This document shows, in pieces, positions 9,561 through 18,808 of a DNA stretch of 64,000 nucleotides (positions are counted from its first letter, which is position 1; every line of letters begins with the position of its first letter). The stretch comes from Leifsonia sp. Root4 (GTDB taxonomy: Bacteria > Actinomycetota > Actinomycetes > Actinomycetales > Microbacteriaceae). Made by a program: the position numbers and the translations under genes. The stretch is from NCBI RefSeq assembly GCF_001425085.1, contig NZ_LMDN01000002.1:273796-337795 (forward strand), read 5' to 3'. The notes below the pieces were generated by a model. The model had not been told where the DNA came from. It did no database searches and saw only the letters and a list, made by a program, of their open reading frames with translations.

Positions 9561-10298
9561 TCAGCGGACGCGGGCGTAACGCAGCAGAAGCATGTCGCCG
9601 GCCGGCAGCGCGTGGACGAGGCGCATGGGCCGCGCCGCTTCCGGCGCGCCCTGCGCGATCCGCCCCGCGCCGCCGGCGACCAGCACCGGGCTGAGGCTCA
9701 GGCACAGTTCGTCGACGAGATCGGCGGCGAGCAGTTCGCCGAAGAGGTGCGGTCCGCCCTCGCAGAGCACCTGCGGCATCCCCCGCTCCGCGAGCGCCAG
9801 CATGAGCCGGGCCGGCCCGACGGCTGACGCACCGCAGTCGATCACGTCGGCCACCGCCGCGAGCGCCGCGCGCCGAGCGACCGGGGCGTCCTCGTGGGTC
9901 AACACGATGGGGCGCACGAGTGCCGTCCTGAAGAACGGATGAGTCGGATCGAGGTCGAGCGATGATGACACCACCGCCACGGGCGGCTGATCGCTGAGAC
10001 CCATGCCTCGTCGCAACTCCACCTTGTCCGCCGGCAGCCTCAGCCCGCCGTAGCCCTCCGCTCGCACGGTGCCGGCCCCGACGACGATCACATCGGCAAG
10101 GGTGCGGAGCACCGTCATGAGGCGTTGATCCTCCGGGGAACCGAGTCCACCGCTCCTCCCGTCGAGCGTGACCGCGCCGTCCACGCTGCTCACGAAATTC
10201 GCTCGCAGCCGTGGGGCCGCCCGGTCGGGAAGCGCGTAGGCGGCGAGGAGCTCGGCGTCGCTCGGGACGGCATCCGCGTGGATCGTGGTGTCAGTCAT
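9561..10298 (-). CDS. RibD C-terminal-like (pyrimidine/pterin) reductase
   Basis: A 245-residue protein of the RibD_C/dihydrofolate-reductase-like fold. The opening RANFVSSVDGAVTLDGRSGGLGS, the VIVVGAGTVRAEGYG NADPH-binding stretch and the C-terminal LCEGGPHLFGELL are family signatures. No deaminase domain is attached, so it is a stand-alone reductase. The family includes enzymes for riboflavin intermediates and dihydropterin-like substrates; substrate here is unknown. It is the last gene of the folE operon and overlaps folP by 8 nt, which argues for a pterin or folate-related job. I infer that; the sequence does not prove it. Confidence 0.85.
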   Translation of the reverse strand: MTDTTIHADAVPSDAELLAAYALPDRAAPRLRANFVSSVDGAVTLDGRSGGLGSPEDQRLMTVLRTLADVIVVGAGTVRAEGYGGLRLPADKVELRRGMGLSDQPPVAVVSSSLDLDPTHPFFRTALVRPIVLTHEDAPVARRAALAAVADVIDCGASAVGPARLMLALAERGMPQVLCEGGPHLFGELLAADLVDELCLSLSPVLVAGGAGRIAQGAPEAARPMRLVHALPAGDMLLLRYARVR

Positions 10299-11268
10299 GG
10301 CTGTTGGACTCCCCCATGTTGTGCTTCAGGAAGGCCGGCTGCCGCAGGCCGAGGATCGCCTCCGTCATCCGCACGGCCGCGACGCTCTCTGCCACGTTGT
10401 GCATGCGCACGATGCGCGCACCGGCGAGGATGCACGCGACCATGGCCGCGAGCGAGCCCTCGAGCCTGGCCTCCCGCGGGGCGTCGAGCGTCTCACCGAT
10501 GAAGTCCTTGTTCGACACCGCCACGAGGGTCGGGTGCCCCAACGCGGTGAGCTCGCCGAGCCGGCGCGTGATCTCGAGCGTGTGCAGCGTGTTCTTGTTG
10601 AGGTCGTGGCCGGGATCGACGACGATGCGCTGCTCCGGCACCCCGCGCGCCATCGCCAACTCGACGCGGCGCAGCAGGTAGTCACTGATCTCGACGACGA
10701 CATCGTTGTAGCGCGGGTGGGGGTATTGCGTGCGCGGGCTGGCGAGGCTGTGCGTGATGACCAGCGTCGCCTCACTGTCGGCGACGACGTTCGCGAGCTC
10801 GGGGTGGAACAGGCCCGTCGTGTCGTTGATCACCGTCGCGCCCGCCTCGATGCCGCGGCGGGCGACCTCCGGCTGGAAGGTGTCGACCGAGATCACACAG
10901 TCGGATGCCGCGCGCACGGCGCGCACGACCGGCAAGACGCGGTCGCACTCCTCGGCGACGGGCAGCTCCGGGCCTGGCGCGAACGGCACCCCGCCGATGT
11001 CGACCCAGTCCGCGCCGGCGGCGACCGCGGCGAGCGAGGCCTGCACGGCGTGCTCGAGCGCGAACGTGGCGCCCCGATCGTAGAAGGAGTCCGGCGTGCG
11101 GTTCACCACCGCCATGACGGCGACCTGGCGCGAGAAGTCGAACTCGCGGGCGCCGATTCGGCGCATCGGATGCCGCAGCAGCGGTTGCGGAAAGCTCGAG
11201 ACGGAGTCCATGACCCGATTCTGCCGCACGCCGGCCACGGTCGCGTTCGCGGCCGCGTTCCCCCTCAT
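10291..11268 (-). CDS. folP: Dihydropteroate synthase family protein (FolP2-like)
   Basis: A 325-residue TIM-barrel protein of the family joining pterin pyrophosphate to p-aminobenzoate. Signatures are MAVVNRTPDSFYDRGATF, DWVDIGG, SVDTFQPEVA, INDTTG, the VDPGHDLNKNT loop and the final RMHNV. The NRTPDSFYDRGATF form (instead of NVTPDSFSDGG) is what I know from mycobacterial FolP2, whose synthase activity is doubtful. ATG 11268 overlaps the upstream stop as ATGA; ATG 11211 would give 306 residues and a more usual N-terminus. It lies in the folE operon, overlapping both neighbours. Confidence 0.88.
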   Translation of the reverse strand: MRGNAAANATVAGVRQNRVMDSVSSFPQPLLRHPMRRIGAREFDFSRQVAVMAVVNRTPDSFYDRGATFALEHAVQASLAAVAAGADWVDIGGVPFAPGPELPVAEECDRVLPVVRAVRAASDCVISVDTFQPEVARRGIEAGATVINDTTGLFHPELANVVADSEATLVITHSLASPRTQYPHPRYNDVVVEISDYLLRRVELAMARGVPEQRIVVDPGHDLNKNTLHTLEITRRLGELTALGHPTLVAVSNKDFIGETLDAPREARLEGSLAAMVACILAGARIVRMHNVAESVAAVRMTEAILGLRQPAFLKHNMGESNSHD

Positions 11269-12521
11269 CGTTCGACACCGCCGAGCAACGAATCCAGCGG
11301 AACGTCCGAATCGGCCAGCCGGGCGGCATCCACCGGCGCCACACTCCTGATCAGTGCCTGCACGGCCTCGTTCACGTCCCACTGATTGACGTTCATGCCG
11401 GCCACCACACGGTGCCCGCGCAGCCAGAAGGCGATGAACTTCCGCTCCGCCAGGCTCCCCCGCACCACGAGTTCCGCATCGGCCGCCAATATGCCGTAGC
11501 CGGAATACTCCATGCCGAGGTCGAACTGGTCGGTGTAGAAGTAGGGGATCCGGTCATAGGAGGTCCGGCGCCCGGCCATCGACTCCCCGGCCGCGAAGCC
11601 GGCGTCTTTCGCCACCGCCCAGTGTTCGACTCTGAGATGGCTGGCGAGCACCGGGTGGAAGACGTTCGCGACGTCGCCGACGGCGTACACGTCCGGGTGC
11701 GAGCTACGGAAGCCGTCGTCGACGAGGATGCCGTTGTCGAGAGCGAGCCCGGCCGCCTCCGCGAGCTCGAGGTTCGGCAGCGCGCCGATGCCGACAACGA
11801 CGACATCCGCCGGCACCAGTTCTCCGCTGCTCAGGCGCACGCCGGTCACCTCACCCGCTCGCTCGCCGACGCCGCCCTCGATGCCATCGACGCCTGTGGC
11901 GTTGCGGAGGTCGACGCCATTGCTCCGGTGCAGGGCGTCGAAGACGGCACCGATCTCGCGTCCGAGCACGTTCTCCAGCGGAACGGACTCTCGGCCGAGC
12001 ACCGTGACGGTGTTGCCGTAGCCCCGTGCCGCCGAGGCTACCTCGAGCCCGATCCATCCGGAACCGATGATGACGACGCGCCTGCCGCCCGGCGCGAGCG
12101 CCTGGGCGAGTGACTCGGACTCGCCGACCGAGCGGAGGTGGTGCACGCCGCCCAGCTCGGCGCCAGGCCCCGGGAATCGTCGCGAGCGGGCGCCTGTCGC
12201 GATCAACAATTTGTCGTAGCGCAACTCGTCGCCGCCGTCGAGGAGGAGGCGGTGGTCGTCGAGGTCGATGGCCGCGACCGCCTGCCCGCGGAGCACGCGG
12301 ACGTCGTGTTCGGCGTACCAGTCGTCGTCGTGCACGAAGATGCTTCCGCGCTCCGCCGAGCCGGACAGGTACTCCTTTGAGAGCGGCGGCCGGATGTACG
12401 GGTACTCCGGCTCGCCCGCGACGATGGTCACCGCGCCGCCGAAGCCTGCCGCGCGCATGCCCTCTGCGGCGCGGGCGGCGGCGAGACCACCACCGATGAT
12501 CACGTGATGGGAGACGTTCAT
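11265..12521 (-). CDS. NAD(P)/FAD-dependent oxidoreductase (ferredoxin-reductase-like)
   Basis: A 418-residue two-dinucleotide-fold flavoprotein. FAD-binding GGGLAAARAAEGMR at the N-terminus, the RPPLSKEYL segment typical of rubredoxin/ferredoxin reductases, LLIATGARSRRFPG, the NAD(P) motif GSGWIGLEVASAA (about 150), and VYAVGDVANVFHP are seen, followed by a reductase C-terminal domain. It should pass electrons from NAD(P)H to an iron-sulfur partner, but no ferredoxin gene is adjacent. ATG 12521 overlaps the folE stop (ATGA) and folP begins at its own stop, so translation is coupled. Its presence in a pterin-like operon is unusual. Confidence 0.88.
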   Translation of the reverse strand: MNVSHHVIIGGGLAAARAAEGMRAAGFGGAVTIVAGEPEYPYIRPPLSKEYLSGSAERGSIFVHDDDWYAEHDVRVLRGQAVAAIDLDDHRLLLDGGDELRYDKLLIATGARSRRFPGPGAELGGVHHLRSVGESESLAQALAPGGRRVVIIGSGWIGLEVASAARGYGNTVTVLGRESVPLENVLGREIGAVFDALHRSNGVDLRNATGVDGIEGGVGERAGEVTGVRLSSGELVPADVVVVGIGALPNLELAEAAGLALDNGILVDDGFRSSHPDVYAVGDVANVFHPVLASHLRVEHWAVAKDAGFAAGESMAGRRTSYDRIPYFYTDQFDLGMEYSGYGILAADAELVVRGSLAERKFIAFWLRGHRVVAGMNVNQWDVNEAVQALIRSVAPVDAARLADSDVPLDSLLGGVER

Positions 12522-13183
12522 GATCCCGCGGCACCGATCTGGCGGCCACAGGCGGCGAGGAACTCGCTCCGCGCCTCGCGATCGCCGCGGAGCTCGCCGT
12601 GCCACGCGCTCGTGCTCGTACGCGTTCCGACGACCCGCGCCCCGCGGGCCGACATGCACTGGTGTTCGGCCTCGAGCACGACCCCGACACCGCGGGCGCC
12701 CAACTCGGCGTGCAACCAATCGGCGACCTGCTGGGTCAGCCGTTCCTGCACCTGGAGCTCGCGGGAGAAGTAGTCGAGTACGCGGGCCAGCTTCGACAGT
12801 CCGATGATGCGCTCGCCGGGCAGGTAGCCGATGTGCGCCACACCCTGGAACGGCAGCAGGTGGTGCTCACAGAGTGAACTGAACGGGATATCGCGCACGA
12901 GGACCAGCTCGCGGTAGTTCTCGTCGTTGGCGAAACTCGTCGCCTCGAACTCACGCGGCGTCAGCATCTCGATGAAGGCGTCGGCGACTCGACGCGGGGT
13001 GTCGGCCAGGTGCGGGCTCTCGGGGTCGCGCCCCAACGCCCGGAGGAGATCGGCCACTGCCTCGATCGCGAGCGCGCGATCCGGCTCCCGTGACGGCACC
13101 GCGTGCACTGCACTCCGTTGCTGGAGCGAGTGAGCGGTATGCGCCGCGGATTCTTCACCGAGCTGGGCGATCTGTGAGGACAT
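12518..13183 (-). CDS. folE: GTP cyclohydrolase I
   Basis: A 221-residue enzyme turning GTP into 7,8-dihydroneopterin triphosphate, the first pterin intermediate. After a variable 35-residue N-terminus come DTPRRVADAFIEM, SLCEHHLLPF with the zinc Cys and catalytic His residues, GYLPGERIIGLSKLARVLDYFSRE, and the second zinc Cys in EHQCMSARG. All are intact, so it should be active. It heads the four-gene operon and has its own consensus promoter (TTGACG-17-TACTGT) that overlaps the promoter of the divergent regulator. FolB and FolK are not nearby. Confidence 0.95.
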   Translation of the reverse strand: MSSQIAQLGEESAAHTAHSLQQRSAVHAVPSREPDRALAIEAVADLLRALGRDPESPHLADTPRRVADAFIEMLTPREFEATSFANDENYRELVLVRDIPFSSLCEHHLLPFQGVAHIGYLPGERIIGLSKLARVLDYFSRELQVQERLTQQVADWLHAELGARGVGVVLEAEHQCMSARGARVVGTRTSTSAWHGELRGDREARSEFLAACGRQIGAAGS

Positions 13184-13230
13184 GGCGTGCCTTTCTCGCG
13201 GCGGAGCTGGTTCTGCTGCTCGTGCTTTCG

Positions 13231-13278
13231 ACAGTAGAACCGAAAACTTCTTGCGTCAAGATTGATTTGTTTTAGAAT
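13231..13278. promoter_or_regulatory. Overlapping divergent promoters of folE operon and regulator gene
   Basis: Minus strand: -35 TTGACG (13259-13254), 17-nt spacer, -10 TACTGT (13236-13231), driving folE. Plus strand: -35 TTGCGT (13251-13256), 16-nt spacer, -10 TAGAAT (13273-13278), 6 nt before the regulator ATG. The two -35 boxes overlap and both lie in a perfect CTTG-CGT-CAAG palindrome (13250-13260), a likely operator. Confidence 0.7.
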
Positions 13279-13284
13279 GGCCCC

Positions 13285-13995
13285 ATGACGTCAACCCGCC
13301 GCCCACTGCCGCAGGACATCGGTGCCATCGCGGCGCTGGACGATCCGGCTCGGCGCGCGCTCTACCAGCTGATCACAGACAGCGCGGAGCCGCTCGGGCG
13401 GGATGCCGCTGCGACCGCACTCGGCCTCAGCCGCAGCACGACGGCCTTCCATCTCGACCGGCTCGCCGACGCCGGACTGCTCAGCGTCGAGTTCCGTCGG
13501 ATCAGCGGCAAGACCGGTCCGGGGTCCGGCCGACCGGCCAAGCTCTATCGGCGGGCGCCCGGCGAGCTGAGCGTCAGCTTGCCGGCCAGGCACTACGACC
13601 TTGCCGGTGAGCTCATGGCGGAGGCGATCGGCGAATCCGGCGCGAGCGGCGAGCCCGTGCTGGAGACCCTCGCCCGCGTCGCGGCGCGCACCGGGCGCGC
13701 GCTCGGCGCGCAGGCCGGCGACCTGGCATCCACACTCGAACGGAGCGGCTTCGAGCCGCGCAGCGACGGGGACGGCATCGTGCTCGGCAACTGCCCATTC
13801 CACCGCCTCGCCGAGCGGAACACGGCGGTCGTCTGCGCACTCAACTTCGAGCTGCTCTGCGGCGTCGCGGAGGGCGCGGGCGACGACGCGCACGTGATCG
13901 TGGCCGATCCGGATGCCGGCGAATGCTGCGTGCGCGCGATCCCCGCCATCCCGCGGTCCGCCGCCGTCGAGCCGGGCGCGAAACCCGCCCACTAG
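13285..13995 (+). CDS. HTH regulator with C-terminal Cys cluster (COG2345/SufR-like)
   Basis: A 236-residue transcriptional regulator. Winged helix-turn-helix spans about 10-75 (AALDDPARRALYQLI, AATALGLSRSTTAFHLDRLADAGLLS). The C-terminal half carries NCPFHRLAERN, VVCALNFELLCG and GECCVR: cysteines spaced C-x13-C-x7-C-x21-CC. SufR/Rv1460-type regulators of this group bind a 4Fe-4S cluster through similarly placed cysteines, so a redox or iron-sulfur sensor is a reasonable inference. Its -10 box is 6 nt from the ATG and there is no ribosome site, so the mRNA is probably leaderless. Divergent promoter overlap suggests it controls the folE operon and itself. Confidence 0.85.
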   Translation: MTSTRRPLPQDIGAIAALDDPARRALYQLITDSAEPLGRDAAATALGLSRSTTAFHLDRLADAGLLSVEFRRISGKTGPGSGRPAKLYRRAPGELSVSLPARHYDLAGELMAEAIGESGASGEPVLETLARVAARTGRALGAQAGDLASTLERSGFEPRSDGDGIVLGNCPFHRLAERNTAVVCALNFELLCGVAEGAGDDAHVIVADPDAGECCVRAIPAIPRSAAVEPGAKPAH

Positions 13996-13998
13996 ACA

Positions 13999-14030
13999 TT
14001 CAGCTAAGTTTCAGCTAACGCGCAGATACT
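13999..14030 (+). promoter_or_regulatory. PhoP-box-like direct repeat and -10 box before the response regulator
   Basis: TTCAGCTAA occurs at 13999-14007 and 14010-14018, an exact direct repeat with 11-bp period, as expected for OmpR/PhoP-type dimers. A -10 element GATACT (14025-14030) lies 6 nt before the ATG. Autoregulation is the simplest reading. Confidence 0.65.
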
Positions 14031-14036
14031 GGGGTC

Positions 14037-14726
14037 ATGACCGATGGACCTCGCATTCTCATTGTTGACGACGAGCCCAACATCAGGGACCTCCTCACCA
14101 CCAGCCTGCGTTTCGCCGGCTTCGCCGTGCGCGCCGTCGGGAACGGCGCCCAGGCGATCTCCGCGGTGCTGGAGGAGGAGCCCGACCTGATCATCCTCGA
14201 CGTCATGCTGCCTGACATGAACGGATTCGGCGTGACCAAGCGCCTCCGTTCGGCCGGTTACACGGCCCCAATCCTCTTCCTGACGGCCAAGGATGACACC
14301 GAAGACAAGATCACCGGCCTCACCGTCGGTGGCGACGACTACGTCACCAAGCCCTTCAGCCTCGACGAGATCGTCGCGCGCATCAAGGCGATCCTCCGCC
14401 GCACCATGCACGCCGAGGAGGACGCCATCATCCGCACCGGCGAGCTCACGATGGATCAGGACACCCACGAGGTGCTGGTCGGCGACGAGCCGATCGAGTT
14501 GTCCCCGACCGAGTTCAAGCTGCTGCGCTACCTCATGCTCAACCCCAACCGGGTGCTCTCCAAGGCACAGATCCTCGATCACGTGTGGGAGTACGACTTC
14601 AACGGTGACGCCGGAATCGTCGAGAGCTACATCTCGTACCTCCGCCGCAAACTTGACCTGCACTCCAGCGAGCCGCTGATCCAGACGAAGCGCGGTTTCG
14701 GCTACATGCTCAAGTCCAAGGGTTAG
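14037..14726 (+). CDS. OmpR/PhoP-family response regulator
   Basis: A 229-residue DNA-binding regulator. Receiver domain about 5-118: acidic pocket DDE near 10-12, phospho-acceptor Asp in LIILDVMLPD (about 54), switch Thr in LFLTAKD, Lys in VTKPF. Winged-helix effector about 135-228 with ELSPTEFKLLRYLMLNPNRVLSKAQILDHVW and the final TKRGFGYML. The product resembles mycobacterial PhoP/TcrA. An 11-bp-periodic direct repeat precedes it. It is paired with the sensor kinase that follows after an 87-nt gap containing a hairpin. Confidence 0.93.
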   Translation: MTDGPRILIVDDEPNIRDLLTTSLRFAGFAVRAVGNGAQAISAVLEEEPDLIILDVMLPDMNGFGVTKRLRSAGYTAPILFLTAKDDTEDKITGLTVGGDDYVTKPFSLDEIVARIKAILRRTMHAEEDAIIRTGELTMDQDTHEVLVGDEPIELSPTEFKLLRYLMLNPNRVLSKAQILDHVWEYDFNGDAGIVESYISYLRRKLDLHSSEPLIQTKRGFGYMLKSKG

Positions 14727-14759
14727 CCACCACGATTCGCTGACAGCCGTCCATCGGCA

Positions 14760-14790
14760 GTCTGAGCAGCAGCCCGGCTGTTGCTCAGAC
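14760..14790 (+). terminator. Hairpin between response regulator and kinase genes
   Basis: A 14-bp stem (GTCTGAGCA with TGCTCAGAC outside, CAGC/GCTG inside, one G-U pair) closes on CCG and is followed by TGGCTTTCT. It probably lowers read-through from the regulator into the kinase gene and makes a kinase start at 14781 unlikely. Confidence 0.6.
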
Positions 14791-14813
14791 TGGCTTTCTA
14801 CACTGAAAACCTC

Positions 14814-16508
14814 ATGCATCAATCACTGACCGAACGCTGGAGCCGCATCTCGCTGCGCACCAAGATCACCGGCGTCACGGTGTTGATGCTCACCCTCGGC
14901 CTTCTCGTCGCCGGCATCGGCACGATGACGATGCTGCGTGTCTACGTGCTCGCGCAGATGGATGCCAGGCTCGCCACGACCGCGGCGTCGCAGACCACGC
15001 TCGAGCAGCAGTTGGCGGTCAGCTGTGACACGAGCCTGAACACGACCAGGGAGCGGACGGCATCCGAGTACTTCGTCGCGATCTTCGACGACTCCGGCAG
15101 CCTCTGCAATTTCAACTGGAAGAACAAGCCGGCCGACGAGCTGCCCGTGCCCACGTTCACCATGGATCTGCCGAGCATGATCAAGCTCGACGGCCGGGTC
15201 TTCGACCTGCACGACAAGGCCGGAGCCACCACCTTCCACGCGGTCGCCGTCCCCGTCACACTCAACAGCGGACCGGACGGCACCCTCGGCGTCGCACTCG
15301 TCGCCGTCTCGCTGGCCGAGACGGAGAAGACGCTCGCAACCTACCTGTCGATCTTCCTCGGCTTCGGAGTCGGCGTCATCATCCTGGGTGCATTGATCAC
15401 CCGGATGCTGGTGACGAGTACCTTCGCGCCGTTGCGCGAGGTGGAGCGCACCGCCGCCGCCATCGCCGACGGCGACTTCAGCCAACGTCTCGGCGGCGCG
15501 ACTCCGAACACGGAGGTCGGCCGCCTCAACCGCTCGCTCAACACCATGCTCAACCGGATCGACCGGGCATTCAAGGACCGCGCACGCACCATCGATCAGA
15601 TGCGGCGCTTCGTCGGCGATGCCAGCCACGAGCTCCGCACCCCGCTCGTCTCGGTGCGCGGCTACGCCGAGCTCTACCGGATGGGCGCGCTGCAGACGCC
15701 GGAGGAAGTGGCCCAGGCCATGGAGCGCATCGAGAAGGAGGCCATCCGCATGGGGGGCCTCGTCGAAGACCTGCTCGAGCTGGCGCGTCTGGATGAGACC
15801 AAGCCGCTCGCTCTCGCGCCGGTCGACCTCGTGCCGCTCGCCCGCGACGCGGCCCTCGATGCGATGGCGTCATCGCCGGGGCGCACGATCACCGTCGTGA
15901 CCCCTCCCCCGGCCACCATCGTCGACACAGGCGAGATCGAACCGCTGGTCCACCCTGCCGCGCCGGAGGGCGTGAGCAACGCGACCGGCCCGATTGCCTT
16001 CGCCGGTGCGACGTTCGCCAGACTCCGTAGCCGCAGGCCCCGCCGCCCCGGAATGGAGACGCCGCTCAACACGGCAACCGTCGTCGGCCCGAGCGAGGAG
16101 CCGAGTTCGGTGATGGTGCTCGCGGAGGAGAACAAGATCCGCCAGGTCTTCACGAATCTGCTCGGCAACGCCATGCGCTTCACCCCGGTCGAGAGCCCGA
16201 TCGAGATCAGCGTGAGCCTGGATCGCAACACCGAGCGGGCGAGCTTCGCCATCGTCGACCACGGCGAGGGCATTCCCCCACAGATTCGCGAGAAGATCTT
16301 CCAGCGCTTCTGGCGTGCGGACACCTCGCGCGCCCGCGAGACCGGCGGCAGCGGCCTCGGCCTGGCCATCGTGTCGTCGATCGTCGCAGCGCACAACGGC
16401 ACAGTCGACGTCGTCGAGACGCCGGGCGGCGGCGCGACATTCCGCGTGAACCTGCCGCTGGCCGAATCCGCTTCCGCGCCCAAGCCAGTCGTCCCCGACG
16501 CCCGCTGA
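14814..16508 (+). CDS. Sensor histidine kinase with insertion in its ATPase domain
   Basis: A 564-residue membrane kinase. Transmembrane helices at about 18-42 and 170-195 flank an extracytoplasmic sensor domain of about 125 residues; HAMP about 195-250; HisKA with the phospho-His in GDASHELRTPL; then HATPase_c with N box (NLLGNAMRF), G1 (DHGEGIPP), F (FQRFWRA) and G2 (GGSGLGLAI). Odd: about 60 residues rich in Pro, Arg and Ala (DTGEIEPL to SEEPSS) are inserted between the first ATPase strand and the N box. The start ATG 14814 is preferred over 14781, which lies inside a hairpin. Partner of the regulator just upstream; stimulus unknown. Confidence 0.9.
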   Translation: MHQSLTERWSRISLRTKITGVTVLMLTLGLLVAGIGTMTMLRVYVLAQMDARLATTAASQTTLEQQLAVSCDTSLNTTRERTASEYFVAIFDDSGSLCNFNWKNKPADELPVPTFTMDLPSMIKLDGRVFDLHDKAGATTFHAVAVPVTLNSGPDGTLGVALVAVSLAETEKTLATYLSIFLGFGVGVIILGALITRMLVTSTFAPLREVERTAAAIADGDFSQRLGGATPNTEVGRLNRSLNTMLNRIDRAFKDRARTIDQMRRFVGDASHELRTPLVSVRGYAELYRMGALQTPEEVAQAMERIEKEAIRMGGLVEDLLELARLDETKPLALAPVDLVPLARDAALDAMASSPGRTITVVTPPPATIVDTGEIEPLVHPAAPEGVSNATGPIAFAGATFARLRSRRPRRPGMETPLNTATVVGPSEEPSSVMVLAEENKIRQVFTNLLGNAMRFTPVESPIEISVSLDRNTERASFAIVDHGEGIPPQIREKIFQRFWRADTSRARETGGSGLGLAIVSSIVAAHNGTVDVVETPGGGATFRVNLPLAESASAPKPVVPDAR

Positions 16509-16666
16509 TCCGTTGCGCCTGCCCGACGCGGCAGGTCTCCTGTGCACAGGGCGGACGATCGACGCGTGCTCTGCACAAGCTCGAGAGCACTGGGCGCGGG
16601 CGCTCGGAGGCGCTCTAGCGTTCAGGTGCGCGACGGTTCGGACCCCGTGCGCGCACGGAGGAAGAG

Positions 16667-16957
16667 ATGTCTCAGTTCAGCGTTGACAGCGATCAGATGA
16701 TCGCCACCTCGCACGCGGTGCAGGCCGGGATCGAACGCCTGCGTGCCGAGGCGCACAGCCTCACCGCCCAGGTGAACAATCTGCAGGGCTCCTGGGCCGG
16801 GCAGGCATCCGCCGCATTCCAATCGGCAGCCGCAGAATGGGGCGCGATGAATCTGCAGGTCGAGGGTGTGCTCGCGGCCCTGAACCACTCCCTCGGAGCA
16901 GCGGGGGCGCAGTACGCGGAGGCCGAGCAGATGAACGCCCAGCTCTTCGTGCGCTAG
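16667..16957 (+). CDS. WXG100 family type VII secretion protein
   Basis: A 96-residue helical-hairpin protein with the Trp43-x-Gly45 turn (GSWAGQAS) and flanking amphipathic helices, matching ESAT-6-like WXG100 proteins exported by type VII systems. A GGAGGAAGAG ribosome site precedes the ATG. No EccC ATPase, partner WXG100 gene, PPE/LXG toxin or immunity gene is in the window, so it is an isolated copy; either it is secreted by a system elsewhere or forms a homodimer with another role. Confidence 0.88.
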   Translation: MSQFSVDSDQMIATSHAVQAGIERLRAEAHSLTAQVNNLQGSWAGQASAAFQSAAAEWGAMNLQVEGVLAALNHSLGAAGAQYAEAEQMNAQLFVR

Positions 16958-16988
16958 CCCGGCATCCGCGCAGCGCTGGCACGCAAAA

Positions 16989-17016
16989 CCGGGCGCCTCC
17001 CGAAGGAGACGCCCGG
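16989..17016 (-). terminator. groEL intrinsic terminator
   Basis: CCGGGCG-C-CTCC pairs with GGAG-A-CGCCCGG across a 4-nt loop, with one internal mismatch; on the minus strand it is followed by TTTTGC. It also lies just after the convergent WXG100 gene and can serve both. Confidence 0.8.
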
Positions 17017-17038
17017 CTCAGTTACTGCGTGTTGGGCT

Positions 17039-18737
<1,699 letters not shown>

Positions 18738-18741
18738 AGCA

Positions 18742-18771
18742 ATTCTGGCACTCGGATGCCGAGAGTGCAAG
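18742..18771 (-). promoter_or_regulatory. groEL promoter with a second, degenerate CIRCE
   Basis: On the minus strand -35 TTGCAC (18770-18765), 17-nt spacer and -10 CAGAAT (18747-18742) form a good promoter. The same DNA reads CTGGCACTC-N9-GAGTGCAAG (18745-18771), a CIRCE with end mismatches, so HrcA would cover the core promoter as well. Confidence 0.75.
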
Positions 18772-18808
18772 CGAGCGCAGAGCCCTCTCAGGCGGGGCCC
18801 CGCAGGCG

